The notes: generated from the sequence alone by a model not told the origin. Counted from the stretch's first letter, positions 17,702 to 27,452 are shown. The stretch is DNA of 64,000 nucleotides from Hymenobacter norwichensis DSM 15439 (GCF_000420705.1 NZ_ATVL01000007.1:806001-870000); one strand, 5' to 3'. Numbers and translations: made by a program.

Positions 17702-19216
17702 CTACTTCTCTACCATTGGCTCCAAACCTAGTACGGCGCTGGTACGGGTACGCACCTGGGCCACTAGCTCGGGGTTGTCGGGCAAGGACTGGCCGAACGA
17801 CGGAATCATTTCGCGGAAACAAGCCTGCCACTCTGGGGTGCGGGAGTGCTGCGGAAAGCATTTTTGAATCAGGTGCAGCATGATGCTCACGGCGGTGGAG
17901 GCACCCGGCGAAGCGCCCAGCAAGGCCGCAATAGAGCCATCGGCGGCACTTACCACTTCGGTACCAAATTCCAGCACACCGCCTTGCTTGGCGTCTTTTT
18001 TGATAACCTGCACCCGCTGGCCGGCAATGGCCAGTTCCCAATCTTCGGGCCGGGCCTCGGGCAAATACTCGCGCAACGCTGCCACCCGGTCCTGCGGCGA
18101 CTGGCGCACCTGCTGAATCAGGTATTTAGTGAGCGGTATATTTTTCAGGCCGGCCATAATCATCGGCCGCAGGTTGTTGAGTTGAATCGAGCCGGGTAAG
18201 TCCAGGTACGAGCCCGATTTCAGGAATTTGGTGCTAAAGCCCGCGTACGGCCCAAACAGCAGTTCCCGCTTGCCTTCGATCATGCGGGTATCTAGGTGTG
18301 GGACCGACATAGGCGGCGAGCCAACCGAGGCTTTGCCATACACCTTGGCTTCATGCCGCGCAATAACGGCCGGGTTGGTGCACTTCAGCCACTGCCCGCT
18401 CACCGGGAATCCGCCAAACCCATCGGCCTCCGGAATACCTGATTTTTCGAGTAGCGGTAACGAGCCCCCACCGGCCCCAATAAACACGAACTTCGCCCGT
18501 ATCTTGCTTACTTCGCCGGTAGCCAGATTCTTGGCCTGAATGCGCCACACGCCATCTTTCTGCTTCAGTTTCTGCACCTCGTGGTTGAAGTGCAACGAAA
18601 CGCCGGGCTTAGCTTGCAGCAGCGTAAACATGCCGCGGGTTAGGGAACCGAAGTTCACGTCGGTGCCCAAATCCATGCGGGTGGCGGCCACAGGTTGCGC
18701 CGGGTCGCGGCCTTCCATCACCAGCGGAATCCAGCTTTGCAGCAATTCCCGGTCTTCGGAAAACTCCATGCCCTCGAACAAGGCCGATTTGGTGAGGGCT
18801 TTGTGGCGCTTGCGCAGGTATTCCACGTTGTCGGCGCCCCACACAAAGCTCATGTGCGGAATGTGGTTGATGAAGCGGCTAATTTCCTTCACCTCGTAGC
18901 GCTCGGCCAGAAACGCCCAGAACTGCTTGCTCTCCTCGAATTGCTCGGCAATTTTCAGGGCCTTGCTGATGTCGATGGAGCCATCGGGGCGCTCGGGCGT
19001 GTAGTTCAGTTCACAAAAGGCCGAGTGGCCAGTGCCGGCGTTGTTCCAGGCGTCGGAACTCTCGGCAGCAGCTACGTCGAGCCGCTCGTAGATAGCAACA
19101 GTCAGGTTGGGATCTAACTCTTTGAGCATCATGCCCAAAGTAGCGCTCATAATACCCGCCCCGATAAGAATAACGTCGGCTACGGGATGGTCAGTGGCAA
19201 TATCGTTGATTGGCAT
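17702..19216 (-). CDS. mqo: Malate:quinone oxidoreductase
   Basis: A 504-residue FAD enzyme that oxidises malate to oxaloacetate and passes electrons to the quinone pool at the inner membrane, replacing or backing up soluble malate dehydrogenase. The FAD-binding motif is VILIGAGIMSATLG, and family-typical stretches include SSDAWNNAGTGHSAFCELNY, FVFIGAGGGSLPLLEKSG and VSPRTRLDTR-like PHLDTRMIEGKRELLFGPYA. Length is normal for the family. It is a single gene, with 316 bases separating it from the divergent radical SAM gene. Confidence 0.96.
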   Translation of the reverse strand: MPINDIATDHPVADVILIGAGIMSATLGMMLKELDPNLTVAIYERLDVAAAESSDAWNNAGTGHSAFCELNYTPERPDGSIDISKALKIAEQFEESKQFWAFLAERYEVKEISRFINHIPHMSFVWGADNVEYLRKRHKALTKSALFEGMEFSEDRELLQSWIPLVMEGRDPAQPVAATRMDLGTDVNFGSLTRGMFTLLQAKPGVSLHFNHEVQKLKQKDGVWRIQAKNLATGEVSKIRAKFVFIGAGGGSLPLLEKSGIPEADGFGGFPVSGQWLKCTNPAVIARHEAKVYGKASVGSPPMSVPHLDTRMIEGKRELLFGPYAGFSTKFLKSGSYLDLPGSIQLNNLRPMIMAGLKNIPLTKYLIQQVRQSPQDRVAALREYLPEARPEDWELAIAGQRVQVIKKDAKQGGVLEFGTEVVSAADGSIAALLGASPGASTAVSIMLHLIQKCFPQHSRTPEWQACFREMIPSFGQSLPDNPELVAQVRTRTSAVLGLEPMVEK

Positions 19217-19532
19217 CGGTTCAGTGACAGAAACTGAGTTTCAGAAACAGCCCCAACCCGGCGCGGGTGGCGCTAGGTTGGGGCGGGATTGGAAAAGCGT
19301 ATTTGGGAGCGGAAAGTGGCAATACGTTGAAAGCCGCTGCAAAGGTACTGCTAGCGACTTGAAAACAGATAAAAGTACCGTTTGGGCTACTCATGGTGGA
19401 GCTTGCTAGGCAACAAGTAAACTACTGGTAGAACTATCAAAAACCTCGAAAAATCACAGGTTTATGTATGTTTTACGGACTTATCCGGCGGCATTTGGTG
19501 TTCTATCAACAGCTATCAAATCCGCGTAGTTC
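19217..19532. other. Divergent intergenic region between mqo and the SPL-like gene
   Basis: No gene is seen in these 316 bases. An 8-base-arm hairpin (CCCCAACC at 19251-19258 with GGTTGGGG at 19276-19283) lies in the mqo leader, and GAAACTGAGTTTC forms a small palindrome at 19230-19242. Both promoters should be here, but I cannot place them with confidence. Confidence 0.45.
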
Positions 19533-20651
19533 ATGTTCGATTCGTTGCCTGTATTGCCGTTATTCAACCAGCCCACCTTGGCCCCGGTTGCCGTTCCAGA
19601 GCCTCTCACGAAGTCGGCCAAGCTGTGGCTGCCCAAGCGGGTGCTTTTCACGCCCGATGCGCTCGACGAGCCCTTCGGCCAGCAGATTTTAAAGCGCGTA
19701 ACGGCTCATGGTTTAGATGTGGAGTTGCTGAAAAGCAACCGCCTTACCAACCTGCGCGGCGCCGATGCCCGTGAAACGTACCGCAATGCCAAGAACACCT
19801 TAGCCGTGGTAAAAGCCCCGCCCGGCGCTCTGCGCCTCCAGCCCACGCCCCCTTCCGCCGACTGGCAGATGAACGTGGCCGAAGGCTGCCCGGCGCACTG
19901 TCAGTATTGCTACCTAGCCGGCAGCTTGCAGGGGCCGCCGGTGGTGCGCGTGTTTGCCAACCTGCCTCAATTGCTGGAAAACACAGCCAGCTACGAGCAG
20001 CCCGGCCGTCTCACCAGCTTCGAGGTGAGCTGCTACACCGACGTGCTGGGCATCGAGCACCTGACTGGTAGCTTGGCTGAGTGCATCCGGCACTACGGCA
20101 CCCGCGAAGGTGCCCGGCTGCGCTTCGTGAGCAAGTACGACCATGTGAATTCCCTGCTAGACTTACCGCACAACGGCCGTACCCGGGCCCGCGTGAGCCT
20201 CAATGCCGAGCCCGTAGCCCGGCGCATGGAAGGCGGTACGGCTTCCGTGGAGGCCCGTATTCAGGCGTTGCGCAAGCTGGCGTTGCCCGTGGCGCAGGGT
20301 GGGGGCGGCTACCCGGTAGGCGTGGTGCTGGCTCCCATCATGCTGGTACCCGACTGGCAGGAACACTACACCCAACTCCTCGACCGGGTAGCGGCGGCGC
20401 TGGATTTCGACTGCGACCTGACCGTGGAGTTTATCACCCACCGCTTCACGCCCGGTTCCCGTGATGTGCTGCGTGAGTGGTACCCTAATACAGCTCTCAA
20501 CTTCGATGAAAGCCTACGGGCCGCCAAGCGCAACAAGTTCGGCGGCGTGAAGTACGTGTATCCGCCCGACGATATGCGCCCGCTCAAACAGTTCTTTTAT
20601 GAGGAATGGCAGCGCCGCTTCCCAAACGCACCCATGCTGTACTGGACGTAA
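19533..20651 (+). CDS. Spore photoproduct lyase-like radical SAM enzyme
   Basis: A 372-residue radical SAM protein. The iron-sulfur cluster cysteines are C119, C123 and C126 in EGCPAHCQYCYLAG. C167 in SFEVSCYTDVLGIEHLTGS sits where spore photoproduct lyases keep their hydrogen-donor cysteine, judging by the surrounding residues. In Bacillus the enzyme reverses 5-thyminyl-dihydrothymine lesions in spore DNA. This organism type does not sporulate, so here it may repair the same lesion in dry or irradiated cells, or act on something else. It is a single gene closed by a clear terminator. Confidence 0.87.
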   Translation: MFDSLPVLPLFNQPTLAPVAVPEPLTKSAKLWLPKRVLFTPDALDEPFGQQILKRVTAHGLDVELLKSNRLTNLRGADARETYRNAKNTLAVVKAPPGALRLQPTPPSADWQMNVAEGCPAHCQYCYLAGSLQGPPVVRVFANLPQLLENTASYEQPGRLTSFEVSCYTDVLGIEHLTGSLAECIRHYGTREGARLRFVSKYDHVNSLLDLPHNGRTRARVSLNAEPVARRMEGGTASVEARIQALRKLALPVAQGGGGYPVGVVLAPIMLVPDWQEHYTQLLDRVAAALDFDCDLTVEFITHRFTPGSRDVLREWYPNTALNFDESLRAAKRNKFGGVKYVYPPDDMRPLKQFFYEEWQRRFPNAPMLYWT

Positions 20652-20705
20652 GCCTCCTTGTTATAGCTACTGGCTGTTAGGTTTCTCGGGATATATGTTC
20701 AGCAA

Positions 20706-20749
20706 TGAAAATGCCCGCCAAGTAGTACACTACTTGGCGGGCATTTTCA
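20706..20749. terminator. Bidirectional intrinsic terminator
   Basis: Perfect 20-base arms (TGAAAATGCCCGCCAAGTAG at 20706-20725, complement at 20730-20749) enclose a 4-base loop, flanked by A and T runs. It lies between the convergent SPL-like and GNAT genes. Confidence 0.92.
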
Positions 20750-20796
20750 CTACCAACTAGGCGGCTTACAGGGTAGGCATCAAGAAAAGCTAATAT

Positions 20797-21351
20797 CTAA
20801 TAGCTTTTCTGTTTTTTGCCGTGCAGTTCGTGCCATTCGTGCTCCAGCATGCTCATTTCCACGAGGCTCCAGTATTCGTCGCCGTGCTTAAGGATGTCGC
20901 GCATGAGGCCATCCTGTTTCAGGCCGCACTTCTCGTAGCAGCGGATGGCGGCCGTGTTGAAATCGTACACGCCTAGGTCGATGCGGTGCAGGCCTAGGTC
21001 TTCGAAGCCGATTTTTAGGATGGCTTTGATCATGCCTTGGCATACGCCCCGGCCGCGGGCCGTGGTGTTGCCTACCAGCACCCGGCTGATGCGGGCCGAG
21101 TTGTTTTTGCGGCTGATACCGCCCAGCGAAATATGGCCCACCACCTCGCCTGTCTTCGATTCCACTGCCTTGTACACCAGCGCGTCTGATTCCTGCAAGT
21201 CGTTGGTGCCTTCCAGGTACCAAGCCAGCGAGTCTTCGGTGAGGGGGAAGCTGAACAGTGCTCCCGACCAGCTTTGCAGCAGTTCTGGGTCAGGAATCCA
21301 GGAAATCAGTTGGGGGAAATCAGTGGGGGTGAAGTACTCGAGTCGAATCAT
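20797..21351 (-). CDS. GNAT-family N-acetyltransferase
   Basis: A 184-residue protein starting at ATG 21351 (MIRLEYFTPTDFPQL), the usual GNAT beginning; a longer frame to 21408 adds an unlikely leader. The acetyl-CoA site lies in ISRVLVGNTTARGRGVCQGM, and the following LGLHRIDLGVYDFNTAAIRC and YEKCGLKQDG match the RimJ/RimL-like subgroup. That subgroup modifies protein N-termini or small molecules; the target is unknown. It converges on the SPL-like gene. Confidence 0.88.
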   Translation of the reverse strand: MIRLEYFTPTDFPQLISWIPDPELLQSWSGALFSFPLTEDSLAWYLEGTNDLQESDALVYKAVESKTGEVVGHISLGGISRKNNSARISRVLVGNTTARGRGVCQGMIKAILKIGFEDLGLHRIDLGVYDFNTAAIRCYEKCGLKQDGLMRDILKHGDEYWSLVEMSMLEHEWHELHGKKQKSY

Positions 21352-21495
21352 GCAGGCAGAAAAGTAAACCACCGAAAAGTGGCTACTCGGTCGTTTAGAG
21401 CCATCCAAGGTACGGCGTTTCGGGCACGCCGCCTAACGGTGTGCCGCCGAAAGTAGTGTGGCTAGGCGGGGCAGCAGAGCCAACTTAACTTGCCG

Positions 21496-22605
21496 CTAGC
21501 TGGCTTCGGCAGCCGCGCCGGTGGGCAGGAACGGCGGCTCTGGTGCATCGAGGGTAGTGCGGGTTTTAGGCAGACTTTCGGGATATTTTTGCTGGATAAA
21601 GGCTACTAGCTGCTCCCGTATTTCGCAGCGCAAATCGAAGGCCCGGCTGGAACTGGAGGCACTCACTAGGGCCCGTAGCTCGATGGTGCGCTCTTTAGAG
21701 TCGGTGACTTGCAGCACGCACACGCGCTGGTCCCAGAGCGGATTGGCGGCGGCCAAGCGCTTCAGCTCGGCTCGCACTTCTTCCACTGGCAGGGTGTAAT
21801 CGGTGTAGATGAAAACGGTGCCCAACAGTTGGGAGCCGGTGCGGGTCCAGTTCTGGAACGGCTTCTCGATGAAGTAGTTGAGTGGTAGTACCAGCCGCCG
21901 CTCGTCCCAGATGCGCAGCACCACATACGTAAATGTTATTTCCTCTACCCGGCCCCATTCGCCTTCCACCACCAGCACATCATCAATTCGGATGGGCTGG
22001 GTGAAGGCAATCTGGAAGCCCGCTAGCAGGTTGCCGATGGAGCGCTGAGCGGCAAAACCCACAATCACGCTGGCAATACCCGCCGAGGTCAGCAGCCCCG
22101 TCCCGATTTTGCGCACCGTGGCAAAGCTCATCAGAATCAGGGCCACCGCCACGAAGATGATCAGCGAAACCACCAGCTTGCGCACAAACTGAAGCTGGGT
22201 GAACAGCTTGCGTACCTGCAGGTTATCGTCGCCGCCCAGCTGGTAATGCTGCTTCACCATATCCTCGATTACGTCCACGGTTTTCACCAAGCCCCAGGCA
22301 AACGTGATAAGCAGCGCCGTCTCCACTAGCCGCCTGAGCACCTCGTAGTGCTTGGGCGTGAGCGGAGCCAGCGGCAGCACAAACGAAAGCACCAGCACCG
22401 GAAAAAAATAGGTGCTGGCCCGGTTTAGATGGCGGGCCACGGAGTGGGAGAGGAGCGTGTCTTCACGGCGGTTATAGGCCCGCAACACCAGGAAAACCAC
22501 AAATTTGAGCAGCAATCCGCTGGCCAAGCCGCCGGCTATTACTAAGGCAGTATATAGAATGGCTTCGAGTTGATCGGGAAGCAGTTCCGGTAAGTTGAAT
22601 TTCAT
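21496..22605 (-). CDS. Mechanosensitive ion channel, MscS family
   Basis: A 369-residue inner-membrane protein with about four to five N-terminal helices and a C-terminal soluble region. The pore-lining helix and beta domain are recognisable in GLLTSAGIASVIVGFAAQRS and IGNLLAGFQIAFTQPIRIDD, then VLVVEGEWGRVEEITFTYV. MscS channels release solutes under hypo-osmotic shock. The extra N-terminal helices put it with the larger MscS-like proteins. The C-terminal tail is rich in Pro and Ala. It is divergent from a methyltransferase gene, with about 120 bases between the likely starts. Confidence 0.9.
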   Translation of the reverse strand: MKFNLPELLPDQLEAILYTALVIAGGLASGLLLKFVVFLVLRAYNRREDTLLSHSVARHLNRASTYFFPVLVLSFVLPLAPLTPKHYEVLRRLVETALLITFAWGLVKTVDVIEDMVKQHYQLGGDDNLQVRKLFTQLQFVRKLVVSLIIFVAVALILMSFATVRKIGTGLLTSAGIASVIVGFAAQRSIGNLLAGFQIAFTQPIRIDDVLVVEGEWGRVEEITFTYVVLRIWDERRLVLPLNYFIEKPFQNWTRTGSQLLGTVFIYTDYTLPVEEVRAELKRLAAANPLWDQRVCVLQVTDSKERTIELRALVSASSSSRAFDLRCEIREQLVAFIQQKYPESLPKTRTTLDAPEPPFLPTGAAAEAS

Positions 22606-22723
22606 GGGCAGAAAGCGAGTCCGCCTAGCAGTACCCTACTCCAACGCGAAAGGTTGCTGCTGGTCCAGTGGCGCAAGTAAGCCTTACGATAGGGAAAGTA
22701 TTAGTAAAATGATTTCTTGCAGC

Positions 22724-23524
22724 ATGAACGAGCCCCTCAACTACCTTGCGCTGAACCGGCACCTCTGGAACATGAAAACCGACTATCATGTAGCGTCGGA
22801 TTTCTACGATATGGTCAACTTTCGGGCCGGTAAGTCGTCGTTGCGGGAAGTAGAGCTGGGGCTGCTGGGCGAGATGGCCGGCAAGTCGGTGCTGCACCTG
22901 CAATGCCATTTTGGGCAGGATTCGTTGTCGTTGAGCCGGCTGGGGGCGCAGGTAACGGGCGTCGATTTGTCGGACAAGGCCATTGCCAAGGCCCGCGAGT
23001 TGGTCACCGAGCTGCACTTATCAGCTGAATTCATTTGCTCTGATGTGTACGCACTGCCTGAGCACCTGCACCAGCAGTTTGATGTGGTGTTTACCACCTA
23101 CGGCGTGCTGGGCTGGCTCCCCAACCTCACTAAATGGGCCACCGTAGTAGCGCACTTCCTGAAGCCCGGCGGCCAGCTGTTGCTAGTCGAGTTTCATCCG
23201 GTGGTGTGGATGTTCGACAACGACTTCACCCGGGTGGAATATTCGTACTTCAACCGCGCCGCCATCGAGGAAATGGAAACCGGCACCTATGCCGACCGCG
23301 CCGCGCCCATCGAGCACAAAGCTATTTCCTGGAACCACAGCCTGAGCGAAGTGCTGGGCAGCCTGTTGCAGCAGGGCCTGGAAATTACGCACTTCGACGA
23401 GTACGACTACTCGCCCTACAACTGCTTTGCCAACCTGGAGCAGATAGCTGAGCACCGCTACCGTCTCCAGCATCTACCCGATAAGCTGCCTATGTTGTAC
23501 TCGGTAATGGCCCGCAAGCGGTAA
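22724..23524 (+). CDS. Class I SAM-dependent methyltransferase
   Basis: A 266-residue protein. I choose ATG 22724 (MNEPLNYLALNRHLWN); an in-frame start at 22709 is close, and the far upstream start at 22595 would overlap mscS. The SAM motif is SVLHLQCHFGQDSLSLSRLG, followed by VTGVDLSDKAIAKA, FICSDVYAL, and FLKPGGQLLLVEFHPVVW. The C-terminal part holds aromatic-rich segments likely to bind substrate. The acceptor is unknown. It converges on pncA with a 67-base gap and no obvious hairpin. Confidence 0.87.
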   Translation: MNEPLNYLALNRHLWNMKTDYHVASDFYDMVNFRAGKSSLREVELGLLGEMAGKSVLHLQCHFGQDSLSLSRLGAQVTGVDLSDKAIAKARELVTELHLSAEFICSDVYALPEHLHQQFDVVFTTYGVLGWLPNLTKWATVVAHFLKPGGQLLLVEFHPVVWMFDNDFTRVEYSYFNRAAIEEMETGTYADRAAPIEHKAISWNHSLSEVLGSLLQQGLEITHFDEYDYSPYNCFANLEQIAEHRYRLQHLPDKLPMLYSVMARKR

Positions 23525-23591
23525 GTTGCGGTTCCAGGGCGGGAGCAACTGGACTGCACCTAGCCAACGATTCCTCCCGCCCCGGAACTAC

Positions 23592-24200
23592 TTACTGCAC
23601 TTCCGCGGCAGATACGAAATGCACGCCGTGAGCCAGCAAATCCACGCGGGCTTGGGCGTAGCCATCGGCGGAAATGGCGCGGGTGGCATCCTCAATGAAG
23701 AACACTTCGAAGCCTTGCTCCAGCGCGTCTTTGGCTGAAAAGTACACGCAGTAATCGGCGGCCAGGCCGGCCAGGTACACCTGCGTGACGCCGCGGCCGC
23801 GCAGATACTCAGTGAGGCCGGTGGCCTTGCGGTGCCCGTTGTCGAAGAAGCCGCTATAAGAGTCGATGGCGGGGTCGGTGCCCTTGCGGAACACGGCTTC
23901 AATTCGGTGCTGGTCGAGGGCGGGGTGCAGGTCGGCGCCGGGCGTGGTTTGCACGCAGTGGTCGGGCCAGAGGGTTTGGGGCAGCCCGTGCAGGTCGATT
24001 TGCTGGAAGGCCTGCTGGCCGGGGTGGCTGCTGGCAAAGCTGCCGTGCCCGGCCGGGTGCCAGTCCTGGGTGGCTACCACCAACTCGAAACGTGGCTGCA
24101 ATTCATTCACCAGCGGCAGAATAGCGTCGCCGTCGGTTACGGCTAGGGCCCCGCCGGGTACAAAGTCATTCTGGATATCAATTAAGAGAAGCGCTTTCAT
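23592..24200 (-). CDS. pncA: Nicotinamidase
   Basis: A 202-residue isochorismatase-fold enzyme that hydrolyses nicotinamide to nicotinate in NAD salvage. The catalytic triad is D8 (LLIDIQNDF), K106 (VFRKGTDP) and C151 (GLAADYCVYF); the metal site is D46, H48 and H52 in TQDWHPAGHGSF. Length and motifs match E. coli PncA closely. It is a lone gene, divergent from the pectin locus. Confidence 0.95.
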   Translation of the reverse strand: MKALLLIDIQNDFVPGGALAVTDGDAILPLVNELQPRFELVVATQDWHPAGHGSFASSHPGQQAFQQIDLHGLPQTLWPDHCVQTTPGADLHPALDQHRIEAVFRKGTDPAIDSYSGFFDNGHRKATGLTEYLRGRGVTQVYLAGLAADYCVYFSAKDALEQGFEVFFIEDATRAISADGYAQARVDLLAHGVHFVSAAEVQ

Positions 24201-24324
24201 TGAAGGAGCCTATTTAGAACGTCGGGTGAAAGTGGCAAGGAGCAGAGGCGAACCGAAGAAGCACCGCTACGAATTAGATAAATGTAGTGTTGGCCAGTGA
24301 AAAGCATACGTGAGTAGCGCTTGT

Positions 24325-24349
24325 GGGAACGTTGCCGGTAACGTTTGCA
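24325..24349. promoter_or_regulatory. Predicted LacI-type operator upstream of susC
   Basis: GGGAACGTTGCCGGTAACGTTTGCA (read in two halves: GGGAACGTTGCCGG and TAACGTTTGCA) contains two AACGTT cores. The segment from the first AACGTT through TTTGC matches 19 of 21 bases with a site between lacI and kduD. LacI-family operators are palindromes with a central CG, as here. It lies about 140 bases before the susC start. Confidence 0.7.
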
Positions 24350-24377
24350 TAAAAAAACAATGGACAACAAGCTTCCG

Positions 24378-24387
24378 CAAACGTTTG
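24378..24387. promoter_or_regulatory. Second, short operator-like palindrome before susC
   Basis: CAAACGTTTG is a perfect 10-base palindrome sharing the AACGTTTG core of the larger site 30 bases upstream. It could be a second half-strength site for the same regulator. A TTTG within it might also serve as a Bacteroidota -33 element, but no convincing -7 element follows. Confidence 0.45.
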
Positions 24388-24485
24388 AGTTGCTTAATAT
24401 TAACTAGCAGTCAAAGTACAGTGCTGCATGCAATGAGTGCAGTGAGCTTACCTGCTTGCTTCTTTATTACAATTCCCACCTACTC

Positions 24486-27452
24486 ATGAAACATTCCTTA
24501 CTACTACCAGCTCTCATGCTGTGCGCGGCGGCGCCGGCCTGGGCGCAGCAAACCCGGCAGCTCTCAGGGCAAGTGCTGGACGCTAAAACCGGCGAAGGAC
24601 TGGCGGGCGTAACGGTACTGGTGAAAGGCACCACCAACGGCGCTTCCACCAACCCCGACGGCCAGTTTACGCTGAGCGTACCCGCTACGGGCAGCGTGCA
24701 GCTTACTATTAGTTACATCGGCTACGTTACGCAGACCGTAAGCCCCGGCAGCAATGACGCCGTGAAGGTCCGGCTGCTGGCTGATACCAAAGCCCTGGAC
24801 GAGGTAGTGGTTATCGGCTACGGGCAGGTGAAAAAGAGCGACGTAACCGGCGCCATTGTATCGGTAAAGGAAGAAGACATCAAGAAGACGCCGGCGGCCA
24901 ACGTTATGGAATCGTTGCAGGGCCGGCTGCCGGGCGTGGATATTGCGCGCACCAACGGCTCGGCCACGTCGGGCGTGAGCGTGACGGTGCGGGGTAACCG
25001 CTCTCTCACCGCCAACAACGGCCCGCTGTTCATTGTGGATGGCGTGCAGTACAACTCCATTCAGGACATCAACCCCAACGACATTCAGTCGATGGAGGTG
25101 CTGAAAGATGCGGCTTCCACGGCGGTGTACGGTTCGCGCGGGGCCAACGGGGTTATTATCGTTACCACCAAGCGCGGTACTTCGGGTCAGCCGCGGGTGA
25201 CCATCAACTCCTACTACGGCCAGACCGACGTTGCGAACTACCCCAAGGTGAACAACGCCGAGCAGTACGTGGCTCAGAAGCGGGAAGCCAACCGCACTAC
25301 GGGCCTGTGGAACAGCGCGGCCGACGATTCTAAAATCTTCACGCCCTACGAACTGGAATCTATTGGCAACGGTACCTCAACCGACTGGATGAATTTGCTA
25401 CTGCGCAAAGGCGTGCAGCAGGAGCACCAGATCGGCCTCTCAGGCGGCTCCGAAAAAACCAAGTTCTACACCTCGTTCGACTACTTCAACGAGCAGGGTT
25501 TGTTTAAGCTGGATAACCTCAATCGGTACTCCATTCGCTTCAACATCGACCAGGAGATTAACAAGAAAATCACCATTGGTCTGCAAAGCCAGCTGACGTA
25601 CTACAACCAGAGCGTCCGGCGCGACCCCACCAACCAGGCCAACAAAATTAACCCGCTGCTGACGCCTTATGACGCCAATGGCAACCTGGCTATCTTCCCC
25701 AACAGCGGCAACTTCATCAACCCCATCATTGATGAGGTCGATGGCAACTACGAGAACAACACCCGCACCACCCGCACCTTCACGACGGGTTACGTGAGCT
25801 ACCAGATTCTGCCGAGTTTGAACATTCGCTCCAACTTGGGCCTCACGCTGTCCAACGCTCGCACGGGTATCTATCAGGGCAGCAATACCTTGGATCGTAA
25901 CGGCTCGGTGCCGCAGTCGTCGTACGGCACGCAGTTTGTAACCAACTGGAGCTGGGAAAACATTATCAACTACAGCAAGACCTTCGGTGACCATTCGCTC
26001 ACGGCCACCGGCGTTACGTCGTTGCTGACTTTCAACACCGAGAATTCCAACGCCCAGGGTCGCAACCAGTTGCTGGCCTCGCAGCTCTACTACAACCTAG
26101 CCAACGCCAACCAGCAGCTAGGTATCAATAGTGCCTACGAAGACAGCAAGCTGATTTCGTTTACGGGCCGCGTGCAGTACGGCTACAAGGGCCGCTACCT
26201 GCTCACGCTCACCGGCCGCGGCGACGGTTCCTCGAAGCTGGCGGCGGGCAACAAATGGGCTTTATTCCCGTCGGCGGCGGTGGCTTGGCGCATCATCGAC
26301 GAAAACTTCATGAAAGACATCAGCGCCGTGACTGACTTGAAGTTGCGGGTGAGTTACGGCCGAGCCGGCAACTATGATGTACCGGTGTACTCGTCGCAGT
26401 CGTTGCTGTCGCGGATTCCGTTTGGCTACGGCGAAACCAGCGCGCCGGGCTACACCTTCGCTAACCGCATCGGCAACCCCAATTTGGGCTGGGAACTATC
26501 GAATACCAAGAACATTGGTCTGGACTTCGGGATGCTGGACAACCGGCTCACTGGCTCGGTTGATGTATATAACACCGAAACCAGCGACCTGCTACTCGAC
26601 CGGTTTCTGCCGCTTAGCTCGGGCGTATCGGTTATCACCCAGAACATTGGTAAAACCCGCAACAAAGGCATAGAAGTAGGTTTGAACGGGCGCGTCATCG
26701 ACAACGAAAACTTCAAGTGGAACGCCGGGGTGACGTGGTTTATGAACCGTGAGGAAATTGTGGACTTGGGCGGGGCCAGCAGCGACATCACCAACGGCTG
26801 GTTTATCGGCTCACCCACCCGCGTTATCTACGACTACGAGAAGATTGGCATCTGGCAGCTCGATGAAGCGGACCAGGCTAAAGCCTACGGCCAGAAACCC
26901 GGTCAGATTAAGGTGCGCGACCTGAACGGCGACGGCCAGATTACAGCCAGCGCCGACCGCAAAGTGCTGGGCTGGCGCGTACCGAAGTGGAACGGCAGCT
27001 TCAACAGTGACTTCAGCTACAAGGGCTTCGACTTGTCGTTCCAGTTCTTTGCCCGCATGGGTCAGATGTTCAACTACGAGTACAACAGCTTCTACGACCC
27101 CCAGGGCATCGAGAACAGCTCCCGCCAGAACTACTGGACGCCTGAAAACCCGTCCAACGACTACCCGCGGCCGGACGCCAGCCTCTCGAAAACCACGCAG
27201 CAAAGCGCTTTGTACGGCAATACCCTGTACTACCGCGACGGCTCGTACGTAAAGCTGCGCGCTGCCACCTTGGGCTACAACATTCCGAAATCGGTGCTAG
27301 ACAAGCTACATATGTCTTCGTTGCGGGTGTACGTGCAGGGCAAAAACCTGGCAACCTGGAGCGACATTGAGGACTACGACCCAGAGCGCGGCGGGGGCAT
27401 TACGTCGCCCATCCCACGGGTGGTATTGGCGGGTCTCAACCTCGGTTTCTAA
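24486..27452 (+). CDS. SusC/RagA-family TonB-linked outer-membrane transporter
   Basis: A 988-residue protein starting at ATG 24486 (MKHSLLLPALMLCAAAPAWA). After the signal comes a carboxypeptidase-regulatory-like domain (GQVLDAKTGEGLAGVTVLVK), the TonB box region and plug (VVVIGYGQVKKSDVTGA, then IDPNDIQS-like INPNDIQSMEVLKDA and VYGSRGANGVIIVTTKRG), and a barrel ending in VVLAGLNLGF, with the usual terminal Phe. It has no STN domain, unlike the receptor at the left edge, which fits control by the LacI protein instead of an ECF system. With the next gene it forms the pair that imports pectin oligosaccharides; the substrate is inferred from the locus. Confidence 0.95.
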   Translation: MKHSLLLPALMLCAAAPAWAQQTRQLSGQVLDAKTGEGLAGVTVLVKGTTNGASTNPDGQFTLSVPATGSVQLTISYIGYVTQTVSPGSNDAVKVRLLADTKALDEVVVIGYGQVKKSDVTGAIVSVKEEDIKKTPAANVMESLQGRLPGVDIARTNGSATSGVSVTVRGNRSLTANNGPLFIVDGVQYNSIQDINPNDIQSMEVLKDAASTAVYGSRGANGVIIVTTKRGTSGQPRVTINSYYGQTDVANYPKVNNAEQYVAQKREANRTTGLWNSAADDSKIFTPYELESIGNGTSTDWMNLLLRKGVQQEHQIGLSGGSEKTKFYTSFDYFNEQGLFKLDNLNRYSIRFNIDQEINKKITIGLQSQLTYYNQSVRRDPTNQANKINPLLTPYDANGNLAIFPNSGNFINPIIDEVDGNYENNTRTTRTFTTGYVSYQILPSLNIRSNLGLTLSNARTGIYQGSNTLDRNGSVPQSSYGTQFVTNWSWENIINYSKTFGDHSLTATGVTSLLTFNTENSNAQGRNQLLASQLYYNLANANQQLGINSAYEDSKLISFTGRVQYGYKGRYLLTLTGRGDGSSKLAAGNKWALFPSAAVAWRIIDENFMKDISAVTDLKLRVSYGRAGNYDVPVYSSQSLLSRIPFGYGETSAPGYTFANRIGNPNLGWELSNTKNIGLDFGMLDNRLTGSVDVYNTETSDLLLDRFLPLSSGVSVITQNIGKTRNKGIEVGLNGRVIDNENFKWNAGVTWFMNREEIVDLGGASSDITNGWFIGSPTRVIYDYEKIGIWQLDEADQAKAYGQKPGQIKVRDLNGDGQITASADRKVLGWRVPKWNGSFNSDFSYKGFDLSFQFFARMGQMFNYEYNSFYDPQGIENSSRQNYWTPENPSNDYPRPDASLSKTTQQSALYGNTLYYRDGSYVKLRAATLGYNIPKSVLDKLHMSSLRVYVQGKNLATWSDIEDYDPERGGGITSPIPRVVLAGLNLGF

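Noticed and set aside
24384..24411. Bacteroidota-type -33/-7 promoter for susC starting at the TTTG of 24384
   Set aside because: The spacing and the -7 sequence (TAGCAGTC) match poorly; I could not place the susC promoter.
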